NCBI RefSeq assembly: GCF_002368335.1
Contig: NZ_AP018288.1
Location: 3,066,263-3,130,262, forward strand
Direction of reading: 5' to 3'
DNA from: Nostoc sp. NIES-4103
GTDB taxonomy: Bacteria; Cyanobacteriota; Cyanobacteriia; Cyanobacteriales; Nostocaceae
Length of the DNA stretch: 64,000 bases
The translations under genes and the position numbers were made by a program. The notes under the pieces were generated by a model. That model worked only from the letters and a program-made list of their open reading frames with translations. It searched no databases and had not been told where the DNA came from. Below, piece after piece: positions 17,645 through 26,187 of the stretch; within the stretch, counting starts at the first letter, position 1; each line of letters begins with the position of its first letter.

Positions 17645-20600
17645 TTGCTTTTAGAAAATCTCATTAAATTCTCCAGTCTAGTAGATATATTGTGCGATCG
17701 CGCGCTCTCCCAACCAAACAAACTGGCTTTTACCTTTTTGCACAACACAGAAACAGAACAAGTCAGCCTAACTTATCAAGAGTTAGACCAAAAGGCAAAA
17801 GCTATTGCTGTGGTGCTGAAGAGCATGAAAGCTACTGGAGAAAGGGCACTCCTACTCTACCCGCCTGGAATAGAATTTATCGCTGCTTTTTTCGGGTGTT
17901 TATATGCTGGAGTGATTGCCGTTCCTGTGTATCCACCGCGACGCAACCAACGCATGAACCGGTTGCAAGCGATCGTGGCTGATGCACAGGCTGCTTTTGC
18001 ACTCACCACAACATCTGTTTTCACCAATATAGAACACAGCTTTAAACAAGCACCAGAACTCGCAGCTTTACATTGGCTAGCCACCGACAATATTGCCAGC
18101 AACCTTGCTCCTGATTGGCAGCCCACCAAGGTTAGTAGCGACACACTGGCATTTCTTCAGTATACTTCCGGCTCTACCGCTGCTCCCAAAGGAGTAATGG
18201 TCAGCCATCAAAATCTCCTCCACAATCAACTATTAATCCAGCAAGGATTTCAACATACCCAGGAAACCATAGTTGTCGGGTGGTTGCCTTTATACCATGA
18301 CATGGGTTTAATTGGCAATGTGCTGCAACCAATGTATATGGGTGTGCCATGCATTCTCATGTCTCCAGTAGCTTTTTTACAGCGTCCTGTGCGTTGGTTA
18401 GAAGCGATTTCTCACTACAAAGCCACTACCAGCGGCGGCCCCAATTTTGCTTATGACTTGTGTGTCAGCAAAATTCCTCCCGAACAACGGTTAAACCTGG
18501 ACTTAAGTACTTGGAGTGTGGCTTTCAACGGAGCCGAAAAGGTACGCGCCGAAACCATAGAACAATTCACCAATGCCTTTGCTGAGTGTGGATTTTCCCA
18601 AAAGGCATTTTATCCATGTTACGGTTTGGCAGAAGCAACTCTATTTGTTTGTGGTGGAACCAAAGCTGCTGCACCCGTAGTTGAAAAAGTGCAAAGCGAA
18701 GCTTTAGAACAAAACCAAGTAGTTCTATCAAAACAAGAAACTGGTAAAGTCCAGAAAATCGTCAGTTGTGGTCGAGCCACACTAGAACAACAAATTGTCA
18801 TCGCCCACCCAGAAACTTTAACTACTTGCGCCCCGAATCAAGTCGGTGAAATCTGGGTTGCTGGTTCTAGCGTCGCTGGTGGTTACTGGAATCGACCTAT
18901 TGAGACAGAAAATACCTTCGGTGCATACTTGCAAGATACAGGTGATGGGCCATTTCTGCGTACAGGAGATTTGGGCTTTTTACACAATGGTGAACTATTT
19001 GTTACAGGTCGCATTAAAGACTTAATAGTCATCCGGGGACGCAATCATTACCCCCAAGATATTGAACTGGCCGCACAAATTAGTCATCCAGCTTTGCGAC
19101 CCAGTGCCAGCGCTGCATTTGCAGTTGAAGTTGATGGCAGCGAACGGTTAGTGGTGGCTTGTGAAGTAGAGCGGAGTTACATACGGAATGGAGAATTTGA
19201 CGAAGTAGCAAAGGCTATCCGTCAGGCAATATGGAACAGCCAAGAACTAGAAGTTTATACCGTAGTGCTGCTGAAAACTGGCAGCATCCCCAAAACTTCT
19301 AGTGGGAAGATTCAACGCCTCAGTTGCCAAGCTAGCTTTTTAGCAGGAAGTTTGGATGTATTGTATACTTCCAGTACTAAAAATATAGTAAAAAATATTT
19401 CTGAGCAAATCTCTACAGAACCTCTCAGTTACTCAGAACCAAAAATGTATTTATCGGCATCAGTTGCGGAAATTAGCAAACAGCGGGCAAACGATGTTAT
19501 CAATTGGTTTCGCAGTTACGCCAATGAACGCATTAATTCTCGTCTAATTGATGAGCGACGTTCGATACCACCGCACATTGTACTGGATTTCGGAAATCGC
19601 GGGCTTTTGGGAATGCAAGTACCCGAAAATTATGGAGGACTGGCACTCACCAACCGCGATATCATGCGCGTCATTGAACAAATTGCCGCCAGCGATTTAA
19701 CCCTGGCGACCTTTGTCGGTGGCAATAATACTTTGGGTATTCGTCCGATCCAGCGTTACGCCACACAAACGTTAAAAGATGAACTTTTACCCCTACTCTC
19801 CTCTGGTCGGGAAATGGCTGCACTGGCAATTACAGAACCCGGTGCAGGCTCAAACCCCAGAGCCATTTCAGCCACAGCCCAAGCAAATGGCAAAGGTGGC
19901 TGGCAATTGCATGGCACGAAAATCTGGAGTGGTTCTGCTGCTTGGGCTGGTGTAATTAACGTTTTTGTCCAACTCTTAGATGCTAACGGACAATCAAGTG
20001 GCATGAGCGCTTTTGTTGTGCGTCAAGGAACACCAGGCTTGCGAATTGGCCCCGAAGCTTTGACCATGGGAATGCGGGGCATGGTGCAAAATACGATCTA
20101 TCTTAACGATGTCCCAGTAGAACCCAGCCAACTGCTGTGGCGACCAGGAGCAGGGATGGAAGTCGCCCAGGATACATTTATGTTTGCGCGGTTGGGGTTG
20201 GGAGCAATCAGTGTGGGGGGGATGAAACGAGTAGCACAACTCATGCACCGTTATGCAACTCGGCGTTCCATTGCTACTGGTAGTTTGCTAGAAAATCCCG
20301 TGACATTGGCGCGGTTTAGTGAAGTGACAGCAGCCATTACCACCGTAGAAACACTAGTGACATTGATAGCAGATTTACTCGATGCAGGGCAGAATGTCCC
20401 CGAAGAAGCCTATATAGCTTGTAAAACTTCCGGGCCAGAATTTTTGTGGAAAGCTGCTGATACCCTGGTGCAACTGCTGGGGGGTCGTGGCTATCTGGAA
20501 AATAATCTTGCACCCCAGATTCTGCGAGATGCCAGACTCTTCCGTATTTTTGAAGGGCCTACGGAAACCCTGAACATGTTCCTGGGATCGCGAGTCCTGC

Positions 20601-22714
20601 ACAGCAGCAAGGAACTAGATTATTTTCTCTCTCATACCCTAGGAGCGCCAGCTGTCTCAAATCGTTTGCAAGATGCTGCTCAAAGCATCAATGCCCGTTG
20701 TGGGTCAAATTCTGTTTTTGGTGAGCGTTCCAGTGCAAGTCGCTGGGCATCTGTTTTAATTGGGGAATTAGCTACATATGCGATTTTGCTGGCAGCAGTA
20801 CAAAAAGCATATCAGTCCAACCAATCGCCACCCATAGGCAGGGCTGTGGAATGGGCACAAATGAAGTTTGAACTGGCACTGAATAACGCCCTCATGGGTA
20901 CACCAGATGAACTTGTAGCGCTGAGTGCCAAGCAAACCACAAACCTTGTATCCAGCTATACTGAAGCCATTGGGGATTTAGAACAGACGCTTTTTGGTGA
21001 AGATCATGCAGTTGATGAGTTACTGCGTCAAAACTTAGCAACAGCAAGCCCAACTCAGAGCAGACACTCTCAAGAAACTGTCAGTTTGAATGGTAAAGGT
21101 TTGGCAGCAAATTGGCAAATTTCTCCTTACACTGCTGAATCGATTCAAAATTGGTTAATAAAATGGATAGCCAACGAATTAGCAGTAGAGTTGGATGCTA
21201 TTGACATTGACAAGTCCTTTGCTGAATATGGTCTAGATTCAGTCACCGGCATCAAGTTGGTGAGTGATTTAGGTAATTGGTTAGGACGCGAACTTTCTGC
21301 CAATAGCACCTGGGACTATCCCACCATTGCCACCCTGGCTGAGCATCTAGCCCCAGAAATTGAGATTCCCCCTGCAACTAACTCACTTAGTATAAATGAA
21401 GTGACATCAAAAGCGATGAGCAATGGCAGGATTAAATATCCAGACGACAAGATTCAAGCGATCGCACCTGCCAATAACAACGAAATACCGCCTGAATACT
21501 ATAATTTCGATTTTTATCCAGAATATCGCAATCTCAAACAGCGACTTGAAGAAATAAAATTGATGGGGGGAAACCCGTATTTCAAAGTCAATGAAAAACT
21601 ATCAGATGATACAGCGATAATTAATGGGCAAGAACTCATTAACTACTCCAGCTACAACTACTTAGGCATGTCTGGCGATCCTGTGGTAAATAGTGCAGCT
21701 ATGGAAGCGATCGCCCGCTACGGCACTTCTGTATCAGCAAGTCGTGTGGTATCAGGCGAAAAGCCATTGCACCAAGAGTTAGAAAAAGAAATAGCGCAAC
21801 TTGTAGGCGCTGAGGACTGTATCGTTTATGTCAGTGGACACGCCACCAATGTCACCACCATTGGTCATTTATTTGGTCCGAAAGACCTGATATTGTACGA
21901 CTCACTCATCCACAACAGTATTTTAGAAGGTTGCTCACTATCTGGCGCTAAGACTCTACCCTTCCCACACAACAACTGGCAGATACTCGATCAAATACTC
22001 AGCGATCGCCGAGGCGAATTCCAAAGAGTGTTAGTAGCCATAGAAGGCGTGTACAGCGTCGATGGCGACATCCCCGAACTACCCCAGTTTATCGAAATCA
22101 AGAAGCGCCACAAAGTATTCCTGATGGTAGATGAAGCCCACTCCATCGGTGTGCTAGGAAAACACGGCCGCGGCATAGGTGAGTATTTCGGCATTGATCC
22201 CCAAGATGTCGATTTGTGGATGGGTACCTTAAGCAAATCCTTTGCAAGTTGTGGTGGTTATATTGCAGGTAGCAAAGCATTAGTTGAATACCTGAAATAT
22301 ACAGCTCCCGGCTTTTTGTATAGCGTTGGCATCACACCAGCAAACGCCGCCGCCGCCTTGAGTGCCATTCAAGTACTCAAAGCCGAACCACAGCGAGTAG
22401 CCAAACTGCACGATCGCGCCCAACTATTTTTAAAACTAGCCCAAAAACACAACATAGATACAGGACTGTGTAAAAACTCACCTGTAATCCCGGTAATTGT
22501 CGGCAATTCCTCACAATGCGTCCAACTTTCACAAGTACTTTTTGAACGTGGGATCAACGTCCAACCAATGATTTACCCCTCAGTAGCAGAGAACGCCGCG
22601 CGTCTACGCTTCTTCATCAATTGCACTCATAGCGAAAAACAAATTCGTTTGACCATAGATGCGATCGCTCAAGAATTAGCCAGAATTTGTCCTGACTATG
22701 GAGTGAAGGTATAA
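17645..22714 (+). CDS. four-domain megaenzyme: fatty acyl-AMP ligase, acyl-CoA dehydrogenase, ACP, AONS
   Basis: A 1689-residue fusion. Residues about 1-585: fatty acyl-AMP ligase (FAAL) with the AMP motif YTSGSTAAPKGV near 172, which activates a fatty acid. About 610-1000: acyl-CoA dehydrogenase fold (ITEPGAGSNP, GTKIWSGSA), which would introduce an alpha,beta double bond using FAD. About 1150-1240: acyl carrier protein with the phosphopantetheine serine in YGLDSVTG (about 1199). About 1309-1689: PLP-dependent 8-amino-7-oxononanoate synthase-like domain with the lysine motif GTLSKSFASCGGY near 1530, which joins an acyl thioester to an amino acid with loss of CO2. Together these predict an unsaturated fatty alpha-aminoketone. 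TTG start supported by GGGGAG seven bases upstream. It is the likely core of the biosynthetic cluster. I do not recognise a named gene. Confidence 0.9.
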   Translation: MLLENLIKFSSLVDILCDRALSQPNKLAFTFLHNTETEQVSLTYQELDQKAKAIAVVLKSMKATGERALLLYPPGIEFIAAFFGCLYAGVIAVPVYPPRRNQRMNRLQAIVADAQAAFALTTTSVFTNIEHSFKQAPELAALHWLATDNIASNLAPDWQPTKVSSDTLAFLQYTSGSTAAPKGVMVSHQNLLHNQLLIQQGFQHTQETIVVGWLPLYHDMGLIGNVLQPMYMGVPCILMSPVAFLQRPVRWLEAISHYKATTSGGPNFAYDLCVSKIPPEQRLNLDLSTWSVAFNGAEKVRAETIEQFTNAFAECGFSQKAFYPCYGLAEATLFVCGGTKAAAPVVEKVQSEALEQNQVVLSKQETGKVQKIVSCGRATLEQQIVIAHPETLTTCAPNQVGEIWVAGSSVAGGYWNRPIETENTFGAYLQDTGDGPFLRTGDLGFLHNGELFVTGRIKDLIVIRGRNHYPQDIELAAQISHPALRPSASAAFAVEVDGSERLVVACEVERSYIRNGEFDEVAKAIRQAIWNSQELEVYTVVLLKTGSIPKTSSGKIQRLSCQASFLAGSLDVLYTSSTKNIVKNISEQISTEPLSYSEPKMYLSASVAEISKQRANDVINWFRSYANERINSRLIDERRSIPPHIVLDFGNRGLLGMQVPENYGGLALTNRDIMRVIEQIAASDLTLATFVGGNNTLGIRPIQRYATQTLKDELLPLLSSGREMAALAITEPGAGSNPRAISATAQANGKGGWQLHGTKIWSGSAAWAGVINVFVQLLDANGQSSGMSAFVVRQGTPGLRIGPEALTMGMRGMVQNTIYLNDVPVEPSQLLWRPGAGMEVAQDTFMFARLGLGAISVGGMKRVAQLMHRYATRRSIATGSLLENPVTLARFSEVTAAITTVETLVTLIADLLDAGQNVPEEAYIACKTSGPEFLWKAADTLVQLLGGRGYLENNLAPQILRDARLFRIFEGPTETLNMFLGSRVLHSSKELDYFLSHTLGAPAVSNRLQDAAQSINARCGSNSVFGERSSASRWASVLIGELATYAILLAAVQKAYQSNQSPPIGRAVEWAQMKFELALNNALMGTPDELVALSAKQTTNLVSSYTEAIGDLEQTLFGEDHAVDELLRQNLATASPTQSRHSQETVSLNGKGLAANWQISPYTAESIQNWLIKWIANELAVELDAIDIDKSFAEYGLDSVTGIKLVSDLGNWLGRELSANSTWDYPTIATLAEHLAPEIEIPPATNSLSINEVTSKAMSNGRIKYPDDKIQAIAPANNNEIPPEYYNFDFYPEYRNLKQRLEEIKLMGGNPYFKVNEKLSDDTAIINGQELINYSSYNYLGMSGDPVVNSAAMEAIARYGTSVSASRVVSGEKPLHQELEKEIAQLVGAEDCIVYVSGHATNVTTIGHLFGPKDLILYDSLIHNSILEGCSLSGAKTLPFPHNNWQILDQILSDRRGEFQRVLVAIEGVYSVDGDIPELPQFIEIKKRHKVFLMVDEAHSIGVLGKHGRGIGEYFGIDPQDVDLWMGTLSKSFASCGGYIAGSKALVEYLKYTAPGFLYSVGITPANAAAALSAIQVLKAEPQRVAKLHDRAQLFLKLAQKHNIDTGLCKNSPVIPVIVGNSSQCVQLSQVLFERGINVQPMIYPSVAENAARLRFFINCTHSEKQIRLTIDAIAQELARICPDYGVKV

Positions 22715-22721
22715 TCTTTGT

Positions 22722-22825
22722 GCGGGCAGTCCGTTCAAGTCGGGAAACCCGCCCACACGGCTGCCCTTGTCTTGGTGTCTTGGTGTAAATCTTAAACCAC
22801 CAAGGCACCAAGACACCAAGGGTTT
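22722..22825. repeat. two hairpin-forming repeats
   Basis: GTGCGGGCAG...CACACGGCTGCCC encloses TCAAGTCGGGAAACCCGCCC, the same inner loop as the repeat inside the NRPS gene at 29606. It is followed by CTTGTCTTGGTGTCTTGGTG and its inverse CACCAAGACACCAAGGG. They may end the upstream transcript, but no T-run follows. Confidence 0.7.
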
Positions 22826-22858
22826 TCATCCATTACACGCAGTTCATGGGGGCTAGTT

Positions 22859-24148
22859 ATGAGCAAAACCTGGAAAAACTGGTCAGAATTAGTTAGGTGC
22901 CAACCGCAGCAATTCTTACAGCCAACCAGTATTGAAGAACTTGCCGAGATTGTCCACTCCCATGTAGCATCTGGGCGTTCACTGCGTGTAGTTGGTAGTG
23001 GACACTCCTTTACTCCTGTGGCGGCTACTAACAGTACGATGATATCTCTTGAGCAGCTACAAGGTGTGGAACTTGTTGAGGGTGAAACAGCCAGCGTACT
23101 AGCTGCCACTAAAATTTATACCTTGGGTAAATTATTGGCAGACTACGGTTTGGGACTAGAAAACCAGGGTGATATCGATTCTCAGTCATTGGCTGGTGCG
23201 ATCGCCACAGGTACCCATGGGACAGGCACAAACTTAGGCATCATGTCAACCCAAGCTGTAGGTTTCACACTAGTTACAGCCGACGGCAACATTCTAGAAT
23301 GTTCTGCAAATCACAACCCAGAGATTTTCAAAGCCGCGCAAGTATCACTTGGTTCTTTGGGTATCCTTGCCAAAATTCGCATGAAGCTAAAGCCTACCTA
23401 TCGCCTGCGGGAAGTTAGGCGCGGCACCAACTTAACAACCTGCTTAAATGAACTTGAGTCAAATGCAGACCAACACAGACACTACGAATTTTGGTGGTTT
23501 CCCCATACAGAACAAGTATTAATTAAAACGCAAGATTTAACAGATGCAGCGATTAAATCCTCCCGCATCGAACACATATTAAACGATGTAATTTTAGAAA
23601 ACGGTGTTTTTTGGGTATTGTGCGAACTTTGTCGCTTCTTACCATCCATGTGTAAAAGCGTCAGCAAATTATCAGCGGAATTAGTTTCCCAAGGAGAAAC
23701 CACAAATTACAGTTACCAAATTTTCCCTACACCTCGTCTAGTGCGATTTTATGAGATGGAGTATGCAGTCCCAAAAGAGCAAGGGCCAGACTGTCTGCGA
23801 GAAATTAAAGAATTTGTCACCCGCAAAAACATCGCCGTACACTTCCCAGTGGAGTACCGTTGTGTAAAAGGTGATGACATATATTTAAGTCCCGCCTATG
23901 GGCGTGACAGCGCCTTTATCGCCGTTCACATGTACAAAGGAATGCCCTACAAAACCTACTTTGAGGGAGTAGAAGCGATTTTTCGGAACCATCAAGGCAG
24001 ACCACATTGGGGTAAACTCCATACCCGCACAGCAAAGGAACTACGTCAACTGTATCCTATGTGGGATGAGTTTCACTCTATCCGGCGGAAATTAGATCCT
24101 ACTGGGGTGTTTATGAATGATTATTTAAAGCAGATATTTGAAGATTAA
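22859..24148 (+). CDS. FAD-linked oxidase (aldonolactone/alditol oxidase family)
   Basis: A 429-residue VAO-type flavoprotein. The N-terminal FAD domain has VVGSGHSFTPVAATN, where the GxGHS histidine is the covalent FAD anchor in alditol and L-gulonolactone oxidases, and GAIATGTHGTGTNLG. The C-terminal D-arabinono-lactone-oxidase-type domain ends in DPTGVFMNDYLKQIF. It oxidises a CH-OH group with O2 or another acceptor. Position between the megaenzyme and the radical SAM gene, all on the same strand, suggests it acts on a cluster intermediate, for example an alcohol or amine. The substrate is unknown. Confidence 0.87.
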   Translation: MSKTWKNWSELVRCQPQQFLQPTSIEELAEIVHSHVASGRSLRVVGSGHSFTPVAATNSTMISLEQLQGVELVEGETASVLAATKIYTLGKLLADYGLGLENQGDIDSQSLAGAIATGTHGTGTNLGIMSTQAVGFTLVTADGNILECSANHNPEIFKAAQVSLGSLGILAKIRMKLKPTYRLREVRRGTNLTTCLNELESNADQHRHYEFWWFPHTEQVLIKTQDLTDAAIKSSRIEHILNDVILENGVFWVLCELCRFLPSMCKSVSKLSAELVSQGETTNYSYQIFPTPRLVRFYEMEYAVPKEQGPDCLREIKEFVTRKNIAVHFPVEYRCVKGDDIYLSPAYGRDSAFIAVHMYKGMPYKTYFEGVEAIFRNHQGRPHWGKLHTRTAKELRQLYPMWDEFHSIRRKLDPTGVFMNDYLKQIFED

Positions 24149-24475
24149 TAACTAACTGTGTGCAATTAAATATTTAGTCAAAAAACTCCTTTTTTAACCT
24201 CTTAACTCTGTGTTCTCTGTGCCTCTGTGGTTAAATAAATTCCTTTTAAACCGCTAAGACGCAGAGTACGCACAGATAAATAACAGTTATTAATGCCTAA
24301 TATTTACAATACCAATTCTCTAAAATGAGGCAACACATTCAAACCCCGAAAGCATTGCCATATATGAGTAGAGACGATTCACCGAATCTTCTCTACAATT
24401 ACGAATTACGAATTACGAATTACGAATTGGTATAACTATTAAATTTTCTCTCATCTTTAATCAGGCCTGAATTAA
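24149..24475. other. intergenic region with dispersed and heptamer repeats
   Basis: Holds the CTCTGTGTTCTCTGTGCCTC / AAACCGCTAAGACGCAGAG inverted pair (about 24208-24265), which could fold as a hairpin, and AATTACG heptamers at 24397-24430. No gene seen. Confidence 0.65.
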
Positions 24476-26044
24476 ATGCGAGCTTTACTGATTTATCCCG
24501 AATTTCCCAAAACTTTTTGGTCTTACGAAAAAACTTTAGAATTATTTAATCGCAAAGTCTTACAACCACCCTTGGGCTTAGTTACCGTGGCGGCTATCTT
24601 ACCTCAAGAGTGGGAATTCAAAGTTGTAGACCGAAATATTCGCCCTGTCACAGAAGCAGAGTGGCAATGGGCTGAGATAGTGATTATCTCAGCCATGATT
24701 GTGCAAAAGCAAGATTTCCTCGACCAAATTCAAGCAGCCAAGCAGCGCGGCAAATTGGTAGCTGTGGGCGGCCCTTATCCCACATCTTTACCAGAAGAAG
24801 TGAAAGCTGCCGGTGTGGATTTTATGATTTTGGATGAAGGGGAAATCACCTTGCCCATGTTTATAAAAGCGATAGAAAAAGGCGATCGCAGCGGCATTTT
24901 CCGGGCTGATGGTGAAAAGCCCGATGTCACCACCACCCCCATACCTCGCTTCGACCTACTAGAAATGGACGCTTACGGCTCAATGTCTATCCAATTTTCG
25001 CGCGGGTGTCCCTTTCAGTGCGAATTTTGTGATATTATCGTCCTCTATGGTCGCAAACCCCGTACCAAAACCCCAGCCCAACTAATTGCAGAATTAGATT
25101 GTCTCTACAATTTAGGCTGGCGTGGCGGCATCTTCATGGTAGACGACAACTTTATTGGCAATAAGCGCAACGTCAAACTGCTACTAAAAGAGTTAGAAGT
25201 TTGGCAAGCAGAGCATCAATATCCCTTTAACTTCGCCACCGAAGCTTCAGTTGACTTGGCGCAAGACCCCGAATTATTAGAAATGATGGTCGAGTGCAAC
25301 TTCAACTCCGTATTTATGGGAATTGAAACACCAGACGAAGACAGTTTGCATCTCACCAAGAAATTCCAAAATATGCGGAATCCTTTGGTTGAGGCTGTAG
25401 ACATCATTACCAGGGCGGGGTTGTGTCCCATGGCTGGGTTTATTGTCGGCTTTGACGGCGAAAAATCTGGGGCTGGGGCGCGAATTATCGAGTTTGTCAA
25501 ACAAACAGCGATCCCCGAAGCCTTTTTCACCATGTTGCAAGCCTTACCCAACACCGCCCTTTGGCATCGGTTAGAAAAAGAAGGGCGGTTAGTTAGTAAA
25601 GATGGTAACATCAACCAAACCACTGTAGTAAATTTTATTCCCACTCGACCCATAGAAGAAATCGTCAGCGAATATATTGAGGCATTTTGGGAATTGTACG
25701 ATCCAGAATGTTATTTAGAGCGTAGCTATCGCTGTTTTTTAAAGATGGGCGCGCCTAAATTCAAAGCACCCTTTAAAATGCCTAGTTGGATAGAATTACG
25801 GGCGTTATTAATAGTTATGTGGCGACAAGGTTTCAAACGTAAAACCCGCTGGAAATTCTGGCATCACTTATTTAGTATTATCAAAAACAACCCAGCCGTT
25901 TGGGATCATTACATGAAAATGTGTGCTTACAGCGAGCATTTTATCGAATATCGGCAAATTGTTCGCAACCAAATAGAAGCACAACTAGCTGAATATTTAG
26001 CTCAAAAAGCAGCGACTCAAGTAAGTGTAACATCTGCAAAATGA
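24476..26044 (+). CDS. B12-binding-type radical SAM protein
   Basis: A 522-residue radical SAM enzyme. The N-terminal 150 residues have the Rossmann-like cobalamin-binding-domain pattern (PPLGLVTVAAILP, VAVGGPYPTSLP). The cluster motif is C178-x3-C182-x2-C185 (RGCPFQCEFC), which holds the [4Fe-4S] that cleaves S-adenosylmethionine. The C-terminal part (about 400-500) matches the region often called DUF4070. Relatives carry out methylations or C-C bond chemistry; the lack of a clear DxHxxG motif leaves cobalamin binding uncertain. It is the third gene of the plus-strand run and is followed by the NRPS after a repeat array. Confidence 0.88.
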   Translation: MRALLIYPEFPKTFWSYEKTLELFNRKVLQPPLGLVTVAAILPQEWEFKVVDRNIRPVTEAEWQWAEIVIISAMIVQKQDFLDQIQAAKQRGKLVAVGGPYPTSLPEEVKAAGVDFMILDEGEITLPMFIKAIEKGDRSGIFRADGEKPDVTTTPIPRFDLLEMDAYGSMSIQFSRGCPFQCEFCDIIVLYGRKPRTKTPAQLIAELDCLYNLGWRGGIFMVDDNFIGNKRNVKLLLKELEVWQAEHQYPFNFATEASVDLAQDPELLEMMVECNFNSVFMGIETPDEDSLHLTKKFQNMRNPLVEAVDIITRAGLCPMAGFIVGFDGEKSGAGARIIEFVKQTAIPEAFFTMLQALPNTALWHRLEKEGRLVSKDGNINQTTVVNFIPTRPIEEIVSEYIEAFWELYDPECYLERSYRCFLKMGAPKFKAPFKMPSWIELRALLIVMWRQGFKRKTRWKFWHHLFSIIKNNPAVWDHYMKMCAYSEHFIEYRQIVRNQIEAQLAEYLAQKAATQVSVTSAK

Positions 26045-26180
26045 GAATGGGGACTGGGGACTGGGGACTGGGGACTGGGGAATAGGTAAAGAATTTAACT
26101 TTTAACCCTTCTCTCCCCCATCCTTCTCATCTCCCTCATCCCCCTCATCCCCCTCATCTCCCCCATCCCCCCATCTTCCT
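26045..26180. repeat. GGGGACT and CCTCATC heptamer arrays in front of the NRPS
   Basis: GGGGACT units (26046-26082) are followed by CT-rich CCCCTCATCC units (26108-26178) that end only eight bases before the NRPS start. No usual ribosome-binding sequence can be seen in between. Confidence 0.85.
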
Positions 26181-26187
26181 TGCAAAT

